Source: Geobacter sp. UBA5735
GTDB lineage: Bacteria; Desulfobacterota; Desulfuromonadia; Geobacterales; Geobacteraceae
Length of the DNA stretch: 23,458 nucleotides
NCBI GenBank assembly: GCA_002419385.1
Contig: DIFZ01000033.1
Coordinates: 1 to 23,458, forward strand
Direction of reading: 5' to 3'
Below are positions 1 through 7,788 of this stretch, in pieces; positions within the stretch are counted from its first letter, which is position 1; each line of letters opens with the position of its first letter. The position numbers and the translations under genes were made by a program. Below the pieces are notes generated by a model that made no database searches, had not been told where the DNA came from, and was given only the letters and a program-made list of their open reading frames with translations.

Positions 1-186
1 TTACCATCTGCGAAAGTTGAGTTAATATGCTTTGGTTTTTTGATTGAGCGGGCGGAGGGGTGGATTCAAATTGCAAGTGCACCACGAGCCATGGGCCAGA
101 ACACTTCATGTGGTGTAATTTGAACTTGATTCTACACCCTCCATCGACCCGGCAATAGAGTTCAGATGGCCGCAAGCGGTCAGTTC

Positions 187-205
187 AACCAACCAACCAA
201 CCAAC
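187..205. repeat. AACC tetranucleotide tandem repeat
   Basis: Four full AACC units followed by AAC lie in the region upstream of the radical SAM gene. The tract ends 9 bp before a TTGACT -35 box, so it occupies the place where an upstream regulator or UP element would sit. Short tandem tetranucleotides can change copy number by slippage. Nothing in this single sequence shows that this one does. Confidence 0.85.
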
Positions 206-214
206 AATACTTTT

Positions 215-243
215 TTGACTCCCTCCCTGCCAGCGGATAAACT
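215..243 (+). promoter_or_regulatory. Sigma-70-type promoter of the radical SAM gene
   Basis: TTGACT at 215-220 and TAAACT at 238-243 are separated by 17 bp, which matches a housekeeping promoter well. The start codon is about 40 bp downstream, with an AGGAG ribosome site at 271-275. The rest of 1-214 shows no gene. It holds only a 6-bp inverted repeat (GGTGTA at 112-117 and TACACC at 133-138) of unknown meaning. Confidence 0.6.
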
Positions 244-284
244 GGACAGTGAAGGATAGAACCATCCACGAGGAGTGAACAGTG

Positions 285-1439
285 ATGACTGACCGTCATG
301 CCTACCAGGGTTTCGAGCAGGGGCCGATCCGCCCGCCAAGCGAGGCGCAGAGCCTCCTGGTCCGCGTCACCAGGAACTGCCACTGGAACCGTTGCGCCTT
401 CTGCCAGGTATACAAGGGCGCACGTTTTTCGATCCGGCCGGTGGAACATGTACTGAAGGACCTCGAAACAGTGTTTTCCCACATCGAGAAGCTCGAACTC
501 ATCTCCGCCGGGCCGGGCCTGCTCCTCGAGGATGATGTCATCCAGCTCTTCAGATCCCTCCCCCGCGAGGAGGCAGTCGCTTTCCGCGCGGCGCTCCAGT
601 GGTACGTTTCCGGCATGGAATCGGTGTTCCTACAGGATGCGGACAGCCTCGTGCTCCGCCCCGCAAAGCTCATCCGGATCCTTACCCACCTGAAAAAGCT
701 CTTCCCGCAGGTGAAGCGGATTACCTCCTACAGCCGTTCTGATACGGTCGCACGCATTCCCGACGCCGATCTCCGGTTGTTCCGGGAGGCAGGTCTCAAC
801 CGCATCCATATCGGCATGGAATCGGGATGTGACGCGGTGCTGGAAATGATGCGCAAAGGGGCCACCAAGGAAATTCACGTCGGGGCCGGCCTGAAGGTGA
901 AGGCCGCGGGCATTGAGCTTTCCGAGTACTACATGCCCGGATTGGGGGGGCGGGACCTCTGGCGGGAACACGCCCAGGATACGGCCGATGCCATGAACAG
1001 GATCAACCCTGATTTCATCCGGCTCCGCACGCTCGCCATCCCCGAGGGAACGCCGCTCGCCGAAGAGGCCCGCGCCGGTCGCTTCCGGAAGTGCCCGGAC
1101 ATTCAGACAGCCGAAGAGATCCTGCTCTTTCTGGACATCCTGGAAGGTGTGACCGGCTACCTTGCCAGCGACCATGCCCTCAATCTTTTCCCCGAACTTG
1201 AAGGGCGCCTCCCCGACGACCTGGGCAGGATGAAGGACCTTGCCTGGCGATTTCTCACCATGGAACCGGAAGCACGGTTCGTTTACCAGTTGGGCAGACG
1301 TCTCGGGATCATGTCGCGGCTAGCCGATACTGATGATCCTGCGCTGAAGTCCGACGTTCTGTCTGCTGCCGCCCGGAGCGGAGCTACTCCCGAAAACATC
1401 GACCACATCTCCGACGCGATCGTACGCAGGTTCATCTGA
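285..1439 (+). CDS. Radical SAM protein, B12-radical-SAM/COG1032-like, function unknown
   Basis: This 384-residue protein has a cysteine cluster near residue 30 (C-HWNR-C-AF-C, spacing CX4CX2C). That is one residue longer than the textbook CX3CX2C but occurs in some COG1032-like radical SAM enzymes. The three cysteines should hold the [4Fe-4S] cluster that cleaves S-adenosylmethionine. Further on, the stretch with GLNRIHIGMESG is the conserved core strand of the radical SAM barrel, and YYMPGLGG follows. No second cluster or B12 domain is evident. The start could be GTG 282 or ATG 285. Both are served by AGGAG at 271-275, with spacings of 6 and 9. The gene stands alone between its own promoter and the unrelated gntR operon, so the substrate cannot be inferred from context. 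Confidence 0.85.
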   Translation: MTDRHAYQGFEQGPIRPPSEAQSLLVRVTRNCHWNRCAFCQVYKGARFSIRPVEHVLKDLETVFSHIEKLELISAGPGLLLEDDVIQLFRSLPREEAVAFRAALQWYVSGMESVFLQDADSLVLRPAKLIRILTHLKKLFPQVKRITSYSRSDTVARIPDADLRLFREAGLNRIHIGMESGCDAVLEMMRKGATKEIHVGAGLKVKAAGIELSEYYMPGLGGRDLWREHAQDTADAMNRINPDFIRLRTLAIPEGTPLAEEARAGRFRKCPDIQTAEEILLFLDILEGVTGYLASDHALNLFPELEGRLPDDLGRMKDLAWRFLTMEPEARFVYQLGRRLGIMSRLADTDDPALKSDVLSAAARSGATPENIDHISDAIVRRFI

Positions 1440-1571
1440 CCCCTGGACATTGATCACGGCCTTCCGGAATGCGGGCGTCGTGGTCCATCCCGCCTTGCCT
1501 GACCCTCAAATATAAAAATACATATTGTTGGTTATTTAAAAATAAAGACGTAAAATCATGTTATTGGAAAA

Positions 1572-1626
1572 AAATACCCATATATTATAAATTTCCACTT
1601 GACTTCAAAAACCCATCGGGTATAGA
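1572..1626 (+). promoter_or_regulatory. Promoter with shared 19-bp upstream element (site A), gntR-adh-aldh operon
   Basis: AAATACCCATATATTATAA occupies 1572-1590. Eight bases later comes TTGACT (1599-1604), then a 16-bp spacer and TATAGA (1621-1626), a good sigma-70 promoter. The same 19-bp block with one change precedes AOR (9683-9701) and the Nfn-like operon (12485-12503), at nearly the same distance from TTGAC. The block lies where an activator or the RNA polymerase alpha subunit would bind. The leader to the start codon is about 35-40 nt. The DNA from 1505 to 1590 is strikingly AT-rich compared with its surroundings. Confidence 0.7.
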
Positions 1627-1667
1627 AGAACAGTAAGGAAGGTTGGCGGAAGGGGGAAAGGATGACC

Positions 1668-2453
1668 ATGTTTCGTTCCACATCTCAGAATAAGCTGACT
1701 ACCCAGATTGTCAGCCAGGTGAGAAGCGCGATCCTGAACGGCAGGCTGAAGCCGGGTCACCGGCTGCCGTCGGAGAAGGAGATGTTGCTGCAGTTCGGGG
1801 TGAGCAAGCACACCTTGCGGGAAGCTCTCCGGGCGCTGGAATCCATGGGGTTCGTGGAAATCCGCCAGGGGGCCGGCGGCGGGCCGGTGGTCAGCGAGGT
1901 GGACATGGACAATACCCGCGACATGATTGCCAGCTTCCTCTATTTCAAAAAAGTGTCGGTCCGGGATCTTTGTGAAGTGAGGAAACTGTTCGAGCCCTAC
2001 CTGGCCCGCAGTGCGGCAAAACGGTTCACCCCCGAAGATGTGGCGGTTTTGAAGGCTTCGCACGAAGCATACGCCAGGAGTCTTGACCGGAAAAAACCCG
2101 ATATCAGGGAGGAAGTCGATTTTCACGTCCGGCTGGCGAGGGCCAGCGGCAACCCGGTCATGGTCCTGATTCTCGACTTCGTCAACAGCCTATTGACAGA
2201 TATCAAAGGGCATCTCAAACCGGGGCCGGAATTTTCCGATCAGGTGGTGGCGGCTCACCAGAAAGTCCTGGATGCCATAGTCGCGGGAGACGGACAGGCG
2301 GCAGCTGAAGCCATGTACCTGCATGCGTGCGAAGTGGAGAAGGGATTAATGGAACTCAAGGATCAGTATGATGAAAATCGTAAAACGGCAACTTCGCCGA
2401 CAGGAAACGGAGATTCAACCATGAAACAACGGAAAAGGAGCAGACAGCCATGA
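1668..2453 (+). CDS. GntR-family (FadR/FCD type) transcriptional regulator
   Basis: The N-terminal winged helix-turn-helix spans about residues 5-75, with the classic GntR stretch PGHRLPSEKEMLLQFGVSKH followed by TLREALRALESMG and the wing RQGAGGGP. The C-terminal FCD domain keeps histidines expected for metal or ligand binding (in DFHVRLA, AAHQKVL and YLHACEVE). The protein is close to the second regulator at 8794-9516 along its whole length. An ATG at 1662 would add two residues. I prefer 1668 because the paralogue begins MFRS directly after an in-frame stop codon. A lysine- and arginine-rich tail of about 30 residues is missing from the paralogue. The stop overlaps the next start (ATGA at 2450-2453), so the alcohol dehydrogenase is translationally coupled. 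It probably senses an alcohol- or aldehyde-derived metabolite, but the effector is unknown. Confidence 0.9.
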   Translation: MFRSTSQNKLTTQIVSQVRSAILNGRLKPGHRLPSEKEMLLQFGVSKHTLREALRALESMGFVEIRQGAGGGPVVSEVDMDNTRDMIASFLYFKKVSVRDLCEVRKLFEPYLARSAAKRFTPEDVAVLKASHEAYARSLDRKKPDIREEVDFHVRLARASGNPVMVLILDFVNSLLTDIKGHLKPGPEFSDQVVAAHQKVLDAIVAGDGQAAAEAMYLHACEVEKGLMELKDQYDENRKTATSPTGNGDSTMKQRKRSRQP

Positions 2454-3610
2454 AAAGCCGTGCATTTCGAGTGCCTTCAACAATCCATTTCGGGGTCGGA
2501 GCGGTCAGCGAAGCAGGTGGCGAGGCGAAGCACCTCGGCGCGAAACGGGCGTTGCTGATAACCGACAAGGTCCTGGCGTCCACAGGGACCATAGATCCGG
2601 TTATCGAGTCGCTCAGTGCGGCAGGCGTGGAAACTATCGTCTTTGAAGGAGTCAACTCGGAGCCCACCACTGCCCATGTGCGGGAAGGGGTGACGATGTT
2701 CCGTGAGGGAGCAGGTGACATCCTGATAGCCTGCGGTGGCGGCAGTCCCATAGACGTCGCCAAAGCGGTGAGGGTCCTGGCGACCAATGATGGCGCTATA
2801 GAGAATTTCATGGGGTTCAACAAAATCGGCAGACCCGGCGTGCCGCTCGTTGCCATACCGACGACTGCCGGCACCGGCAGCGAAGCAACGATGGTGACGA
2901 TCATCACCGATACGTCGCGGGACGTGAAGATGCTGATCGGCAGCCCGTTTCTGCTGCCGACGGTTGCCCTGGTGGATCCCGCCATGACGCTGAGAATGCC
3001 GCGGGGGCTGACGGCCGCCACCGGCCTCGACGCGCTGACCCATGCGATCGAGGCGTATGTGTCGGTCAAGAACCAGCCGCTGACCGATATGCTGGCGCTT
3101 TCGGCAATCAAGAAAATCAGCAGGTTCCTGCCCCAGGCCTGGGCCAACCCTGACAATCTCGATGCACGATCCGAGACCATGCTGGGCGCCCTCCAGGCGG
3201 GCATCGCATTTTCCAATTCTTCCGTTGCCCTGGTGCACGGCATGTCGCGGCCCATAGGCGCGAATTTTCATGTCCCCCACGGGGTCTCGAACGCAGCGCT
3301 GCTCGGTGTGGTCATGGAGTTTTCTCTCATGGGCGCACCTGACCGTTACGCGGATGTCGCCGAAGCAATGGGATTGAAAACGGACGGCATGACACTGATG
3401 GAAGCTGCGCAGGCAGGGTCCGACACGGTGAAAGCCTTGATCTGCAAGCTTCAGGTCCCAACGCTCTCGAAACTGGGCGTCACACGGGAAAAACTTGACC
3501 AGGTGGTTTCAAAAATGGCTGACGACGCAATTGCGAGCGGCAGCCCGGGAAACAACCCGCGCAAAGCTACCAAGGAGGAAATAATCGATCTTTATTATGC
3601 GGCATTATGA
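2450..3610 (+). CDS. Iron-containing alcohol dehydrogenase (first copy)
   Basis: This 386-residue protein belongs to the group III iron-dependent alcohol dehydrogenases, NAD(P)-linked cytoplasmic enzymes that interconvert alcohols and aldehydes. The nucleotide-binding stretch GGGSPIDVAKA lies near residue 100, and TTAGTGSEAT follows near 140. The metal ligands are visible as Asp194 and His198 (in LDALTHAIEAY), His263 (LVHGMS) and His277 (VPHGVS). That matches the FucO/AdhB spacing. AAAAGGAG at 2433-2440 gives a ribosome site 9 bp before the ATG, which overlaps the gntR stop codon. The gene shares an operon with an aldehyde dehydrogenase and a second, only distantly similar iron alcohol dehydrogenase. 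The substrate is not determinable from sequence. Short alcohols or a butanol/propanediol-type substrate are possible. Confidence 0.93.
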   Translation: MKSRAFRVPSTIHFGVGAVSEAGGEAKHLGAKRALLITDKVLASTGTIDPVIESLSAAGVETIVFEGVNSEPTTAHVREGVTMFREGAGDILIACGGGSPIDVAKAVRVLATNDGAIENFMGFNKIGRPGVPLVAIPTTAGTGSEATMVTIITDTSRDVKMLIGSPFLLPTVALVDPAMTLRMPRGLTAATGLDALTHAIEAYVSVKNQPLTDMLALSAIKKISRFLPQAWANPDNLDARSETMLGALQAGIAFSNSSVALVHGMSRPIGANFHVPHGVSNAALLGVVMEFSLMGAPDRYADVAEAMGLKTDGMTLMEAAQAGSDTVKALICKLQVPTLSKLGVTREKLDQVVSKMADDAIASGSPGNNPRKATKEEIIDLYYAAL

Positions 3611-3667
3611 GCATTGCTTTGGTAACAGGCAAACAACAAAGATTGGAACAACGGAAAGGAGAGAAAA

Positions 3668-5224
3668 ATGCCGAATCCAGCACTACAGCCGAAAGCAGGC
3701 CAGGGAGAGCAGATCAAGCAGCTCAAGTTCTGCGTCAACAACCAATGGAGGGTATCCCAGACCGGCAAATACATGCCCATTTACAATCCCAGCAAGGGGG
3801 TGATCATTGCTGAGACACCCTGCTGCACGGTGGACGAGGTCAATGAGGCAGTTGCGGCGGCCAAAGCGGCTTTTCCCGACTGGTCCGCAACCCCGGTAAC
3901 GCTGCGCACCCAGGTCCTGTTCCGCTTCAAGGCGCTGGTGGAGCAGCATCTCGAAGAAATTACGACGTTGCTTGCGACGGAAATGGGGAAATGCCTGGGC
4001 GAGGCGCGGGGTGATGTGCTCAAGGCTGTAGAGGGTACCGAGATCGCTTGTTCCGCCCCGGTGATGATGCAGGGCGATGCGCTGATGCAGGTTTCCCGGG
4101 GTCACGATACGGTCATGTACCGCGAGCCCCTGGGTGTCTTCGCCGGTATTGCGCCCTATAACTTCCCGGCAATGATTCCTTTTGGCTGGATGATCCCCAT
4201 GTGCATCGCCACAGGCAACACCATGGTGCTTAAGGCGGCGAGCCTGGTGCCCCAGACGGCCATGCGGCTCCTGGAGCTCCTCATCGAGGCCGGCCTGCCC
4301 AAGGGCGTGGTCAACCTGGTCACCTGCAGCCGCACCGAAGCGAACCTGCTCTTGGCGCACCCCGACATCAGGGGCGTTTCCTACGTCGGCTCCACCAGCG
4401 TAGGGCTGCACATCTACTCCACCGCGGCTGCCAACGGCAAGAGGGTGCAGGCGCTCACGGAAGCGAAGAACCATGCGCTGGTGCTCAAAGACGCGCCTCT
4501 CGAAAGAACCGCACGGGGCATCATCAATTCTTCCTTCGGTTGCGCCGGCCAGCGCTGCATGGCGCTCCCCGTCATCGTTGTGGAGGATTCCGTCGCGGAC
4601 GAACTCGTTTCCTACCTGGTCGAATTCGCCAAGGAACTGGAGATCGGCCCCGCCTACGAGGAGCAGTCCCAGCTCGGGCCCCTGGTTTCGGAAGGACAGA
4701 AGAAGTTCGTCACTGACTGCATAGCCAAGGGTGTGGAAGAGGGCGCCACGCTGGTTCTGGACGGCAGGGACGTCGTGGTCAAAGGGTCCGAGGGAGGTTT
4801 CTATGTCGGTCCCACCATTCTCGACCACGTGAAGCCCGGCATGTCCTGCGGCGATGACGAAATATTCGGACCGGTCATCAGCATCAAGCGCGTCAAAAAC
4901 TTCGAGGAAGGCATCGAACTGATGAACGCCAACCAGTTCGCCAACGGTTCGAGCATCTTCACGCAGAGCGGCTACTATGCCCGCGAATTCGCCCGCAGAA
5001 CGGATGGCGGTATGGTCGGGGTCAACGTCGGCATACCGGTCCCCATCGGCTACTTCCCCTTCGCCGGGCACAAGCAGTCCTTCTTCGGCGATCTCCATTG
5101 CCTTGGCAGGGATGGCGCGGCGTTCTACACCGAGGCCAAGTGCGTCACGACCAGGTGGTTCGGCGAGGAAGACCTGAAGCAGACCAGGATCAGCACATGG
5201 GAAGGCACGCTGACCAAGGAATAG
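3668..5224 (+). CDS. Aldehyde dehydrogenase, methylmalonate-semialdehyde dehydrogenase (MmsA)-like, probably CoA-acylating
   Basis: This is a 518-residue NAD-dependent aldehyde dehydrogenase fold. The catalytic cysteine is Cys297, in FGCAGQRCMA, the signature of the MmsA branch, whose members make acyl-CoA instead of free acids. The region that is LELGGK in ordinary aldehyde dehydrogenases reads LTEAKNH here. The general-base glutamate is therefore replaced by leucine, where MmsA has asparagine. This agrees with an enzyme that does not hydrolyse its thioester. APYNFPAMIPFGW, near residue 160, is the conserved cofactor region. AAAGGAG at 3655-3661 lies 6 bp before the ATG. Placed after an alcohol dehydrogenase, it probably links aldehyde to acyl-CoA. 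True methylmalonate semialdehyde or inositol catabolism is less likely, since no valine or inositol pathway genes are nearby. Confidence 0.88.
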   Translation: MPNPALQPKAGQGEQIKQLKFCVNNQWRVSQTGKYMPIYNPSKGVIIAETPCCTVDEVNEAVAAAKAAFPDWSATPVTLRTQVLFRFKALVEQHLEEITTLLATEMGKCLGEARGDVLKAVEGTEIACSAPVMMQGDALMQVSRGHDTVMYREPLGVFAGIAPYNFPAMIPFGWMIPMCIATGNTMVLKAASLVPQTAMRLLELLIEAGLPKGVVNLVTCSRTEANLLLAHPDIRGVSYVGSTSVGLHIYSTAAANGKRVQALTEAKNHALVLKDAPLERTARGIINSSFGCAGQRCMALPVIVVEDSVADELVSYLVEFAKELEIGPAYEEQSQLGPLVSEGQKKFVTDCIAKGVEEGATLVLDGRDVVVKGSEGGFYVGPTILDHVKPGMSCGDDEIFGPVISIKRVKNFEEGIELMNANQFANGSSIFTQSGYYAREFARRTDGGMVGVNVGIPVPIGYFPFAGHKQSFFGDLHCLGRDGAAFYTEAKCVTTRWFGEEDLKQTRISTWEGTLTKE

Positions 5225-5440
5225 ACCGGTTGAACAGCCCCTTTGGGCGCCTGTGGCCGGGGGGAGCAGTACGGCTAATGCTTTTCCGAGCGTATGGACG
5301 GGCACATTCCACAGTTTTACTGCAACAGTGAATGGGGAGGGTCCGCATGCACAGTCGAGAAAGTCCGTAAACCGGAGATGGAATGGTGGGGAGAACGGGG
5401 AAAGATCTTTGTTCACACTCTAAACAAGGAGGAAACTAAA

Positions 5441-6610
5441 ATGGGAGTATGGGATATTGGTAAGGATTTCTTGTGTCCGGCAGTTAACTTTATCGGCAGT
5501 GGAACGGTCAAGGTTACGGGTGAAAGGGTTAAGATTCTTGGCGGTACCAAAGCCCTCATAGTCTGCGATCCATTCCTGGCGAAATTGGCGGGCGGTCCGG
5601 TTGAAAAGGTGATTGAAAGCCTGAAAGGCGCCGGTATTGATTATGCGATTTTCGGGGAGGTTCACCCCAATCCGAGGGATACTGATGTCGCCGCGGGTTT
5701 TGAAGCCTACAAGAAAGCAAAGTGCAATATTCTCGTTTCCGTCGGTGGCGGCAGCGCCCATGACTGTGCCAAGGGTATCGGCATTGCCGCAACCCATCCG
5801 GGCAAGCTGCTCGATTATGCCGGCATCGAGGAGCTGACAAACGCGACCATTCCGCTCGTGGCAGTCAATACCACGGCCGGAACCGGCAGCGAAGTCACCC
5901 GGCACTGCGTTATCACCGATACGACGACGCATATCAAATTTGTCATAGTGAGCTGGAGAAATCTGCCGCTCGTTTCCATCAACGATCCTGAACTGCATAT
6001 GGCGAAGCCCGCCGGGCTTACCGCTGCTACCGGTATGGATGCGTTAACTCATGCAGTAGAATGTTACGTCACCCTGGCGGCAAACCCCACCACTGATGCA
6101 CTTGCAGCCGCATCCATAAAACTTATTTCCGACAATCTGCGCAGGGCTGTTGCATTTGGTGGTGATCTCGAGGCCAGGGAAAACATGGCGCACGCCTCGG
6201 TCATGGCAGGGATGGCTTTCAACAACGCCGGTCTCGGTTATGTCCATGCCATGGCTCACCAGCTCGGCGGTCTGCTGGATATGGCCCATGGTGTTGCCAA
6301 TGCCATACTGCTGCCCCATGTGGAGCGCTGGAACCTTCCGTGCAACCTCAAGAAATTCGGGGAAATCGCCGTGATGATGGGCGAGAACATCCAGGGACTT
6401 TCTCCCAGGGCGGCGGCGGAGAAGGCGATTGACGCCATTGTCCAGCTTTCCGAGGATGTTGGCATTCCTTCCGGATTGAGGTCCATGGGTGTCAAAGACG
6501 AAAATCTGGCGCCGATGGCGAAACAGGCCATGCTGGACGGCAATGCGGGATGCAACCCGAGGGTCGGCACTGAAAAGGACCTTCTGGCGATTTTCCAGGC
6601 GGCCATGTAG
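5441..6610 (+). CDS. Iron-containing alcohol dehydrogenase (second copy)
   Basis: This 389-residue iron-dependent alcohol dehydrogenase is of the methanol/1,3-propanediol dehydrogenase-like type. GGGSAHDCAKG, near residue 105, binds the nucleotide, and TTAGTGSEVTRHCVI follows. The metal ligands are Asp200 and His204 (MDALTHAVECY), His269 (YVHAMAHQLGG) and His283 (MAHGVAN). The frame is open back to 5294, but the start at 5441 has a strong AAGGAGG (5426-5432) 8 bp upstream and matches the family N-terminus. It differs clearly from the copy at 2450, so this is not a recent duplication. It lies 216 bp after the aldehyde dehydrogenase. I saw no convincing promoter in that gap, so read-through from site A is likely. 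A large GC-rich hairpin follows the gene. Confidence 0.93.
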   Translation: MGVWDIGKDFLCPAVNFIGSGTVKVTGERVKILGGTKALIVCDPFLAKLAGGPVEKVIESLKGAGIDYAIFGEVHPNPRDTDVAAGFEAYKKAKCNILVSVGGGSAHDCAKGIGIAATHPGKLLDYAGIEELTNATIPLVAVNTTAGTGSEVTRHCVITDTTTHIKFVIVSWRNLPLVSINDPELHMAKPAGLTAATGMDALTHAVECYVTLAANPTTDALAAASIKLISDNLRRAVAFGGDLEARENMAHASVMAGMAFNNAGLGYVHAMAHQLGGLLDMAHGVANAILLPHVERWNLPCNLKKFGEIAVMMGENIQGLSPRAAAEKAIDAIVQLSEDVGIPSGLRSMGVKDENLAPMAKQAMLDGNAGCNPRVGTEKDLLAIFQAAM

Positions 6611-6664
6611 CAGTGCATCCTGACCGGAGGGGGAATTCCCTGGAGCGTTGAGCGCTTCAAGGAG

Positions 6665-6695
6665 AAGGGGTGCCCGGCGCAGCCGGGCTCCCCTT
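6665..6695 (+). terminator. GC-rich hairpin after the alcohol dehydrogenase operon
   Basis: The arms 6665-6678 and 6682-6695 pair over 14 bp with one mismatch around a 3-base loop (AAGGGGTGCCCGGC opposite GCCGGGCTCCCCTT). No T tract follows, so it is not a standard intrinsic terminator. It may act as a 3' stability structure or aid Rho-dependent termination. It lies 55 bp after the last stop codon of the operon. Confidence 0.5.
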
Positions 6696-6779
6696 GAACC
6701 AGAATGAGCGCCATTGCTTGATTCTTATATGTCAGCGGGTTTTGAACATAATTGACGGCGAGGATCTACGGGGTGACAC

Positions 6780-6932
6780 ATGAACGCTGAGGGGAAAGGT
6801 AAGATTCTGAGGATTTTTCTCAACGAGAATACCCGGCATGGAAATGTCTTGCTGTACTAGGCTATCGCTTCTAAGGCTATTGTGCAGGGACTGGCGGGTT
6901 CCATGGTTTTTAGGGGCGTCGAGGGGTTTGGT
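6780..6932 (+). pseudogene. Decayed DUF190 family gene, N-terminal half
   Basis: Reading from ATG 6780 gives MNAEGKGKILRIFLNEN and then HGNVLLY, a TAG stop at 6858-6860, and in the same frame AIASKAIVQGLAGSMVFRGV followed by EGFG. This is the typical first half of a DUF190 protein (small cytoplasmic proteins of about 110 residues, often near fluoride channel genes), with the stop where the family usually has glutamate. After 6932 the family pattern is lost in this frame. Hints of it (a run like LPVVI) appear only after frame changes up to about 7035. One nonsense mutation plus at least one indel would explain it. The function is lost, if this reading is right. Confidence 0.6.
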
Positions 6933-7035
6933 TTCTGCTGCCCTTCCTGCTATTTTTTACGGTTTCTGGAACGTTTGCGGTTGCCTGGTCATTGCAGCTG
7001 GAGGTTCGGACTTGGTGCTCCTGCAGATTGGCTAG

Positions 7036-7254
7036 GGCCCGATTTGGGGACCTAACGGAGGTAGGTTTGCCTCAGGCGTTATCGCCGCAACCTATGCGGC
7101 AGGAATTAGAAAGAACCACGCCACAAGGCATGCAAAGGATATTCTGTCGCCGCTTGTCGACACATCATGGGACGTGTTGGCAAGCGGCGGGATCTTTGCG
7201 CTGGTAGGGCATGCGTTCGCTCAATTCCTGTCCAAGATACCGATAATAGTATAG
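7036..7254 (+). pseudogene. Unidentified coding-like fragment, 72 codons
   Basis: After a TAG at 7033-7035 the frame stays open for 72 codons to TAG 7252-7254. It reads like real protein: FASGVIAATYAAGIRKNHAT, then a stretch with DILSPLVDTSWDVLASGG, then a hydrophobic segment IFALVGHAFAQF and a short hydrophobic end. It has no start codon or ribosome site of its own. I do not recognise the family. A membrane-protein C-terminus is possible from the hydrophobicity. It may be the tail of a gene whose front was lost next to the DUF190 remnant. Confidence 0.3.
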
Positions 7255-7289
7255 TTTGATGCGCTTGCACTGTCTATATTAAACAACTT

Positions 7290-7685
7290 TTGCATTGCCC
7301 GGTTGCTTTTCCTGAAGGAAATGCCCTAACGGAACAGGGAAACCATTCGAAAGCATGGATACCTGGGAACGGACAGTCATGCAATTTCATGGGTTGGCTG
7401 GCAGTCGCCTCCCTCAAGACTGATTTGTTCACAGGTTCGCTGGTCATTGCAGATATTGCCCGAATACTTTCAGCCTTCCTGCAGGAACTGTGTGCGCGGA
7501 TGTTCTACAATCACGGCAACAACCACTTCGAACCGCCGGCGGTTTGCGTTACCTTTAACAGCTTTATTCTGGCACTGCTGTTCAAGCCGGAATTCCTGAA
7601 TCTTGCAGCGCTTTTCAAGTGGTCGGATTGCTGGTTTCGTATGACTCCTTCCATAAGGAGCGGTATGATAGCTGGTATATGGTAA
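7290..7685 (+). CDS. Hypothetical ORF, doubtful
   Basis: This is an open frame of 131 codons without a visible ribosome site. The middle (about residues 35-105, with LAVASLKTDLFTGSLVIADI and later YNHGNNHFEPPAVCVTFNSF) looks protein-like. The first 30 and last 20 residues do not. I recognise no family. It could be a fragment of a broken gene, since the DNA on its left (6780-7254) is also decayed. A terminator-like hairpin lies 60 bp downstream. Confidence 0.25.
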   Translation: MHCPVAFPEGNALTEQGNHSKAWIPGNGQSCNFMGWLAVASLKTDLFTGSLVIADIARILSAFLQELCARMFYNHGNNHFEPPAVCVTFNSFILALLFKPEFLNLAALFKWSDCWFRMTPSIRSGMIAGIW

Positions 7686-7744
7686 AGATTTGTCCAGGAA
7701 GAGTTTCTCCCGGAAGCGCTATCCTTGTAGTCGCGTTTCCCTTG

Positions 7745-7775
7745 GCGGGTGTCGCCCAGGCACCCGCTCTTTTCC
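7745..7775 (+). terminator. Intrinsic terminator or attenuator just before the EamA gene
   Basis: GCGGGTG (7745-7751) pairs with CACCCGC (7761-7767) around a 9-base loop and is followed by TCTTTTCC. A competing smaller stem, GGCG (7744-7747) with CGCC (7753-7756), uses part of the same left arm. It ends only 14-29 bp before the possible EamA start codons, leaving little room for a separate promoter. It is therefore either the end of an upstream unit or a leader attenuator. Confidence 0.5.
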
Positions 7776-7788
7776 TCTGAAAGCGTGA

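Noticed and set aside
187..205. CRISPR-like array
   Set aside because: The units are only 4 bp and uninterrupted, so this is a microsatellite.
3683..5416. Long minus-strand open frame of 577 codons opposite the aldehyde dehydrogenase
   Set aside because: It mirrors codon bias of the real gene, is rich in Arg, Gly and His, shows no family motif, and the plus strand has all aldehyde dehydrogenase signatures.
5294..5440. Longer N-terminus for the second alcohol dehydrogenase
   Set aside because: The family N-terminus and a strong AAGGAGG both point to ATG 5441. The upstream codons do not resemble the family.
5225..5440. Separate promoter or sigma-54 site before the second alcohol dehydrogenase
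   Set aside because: I found no TGGCAC-N5-TTGC or convincing -35/-10 pair, and no copy of the shared 19-bp block.
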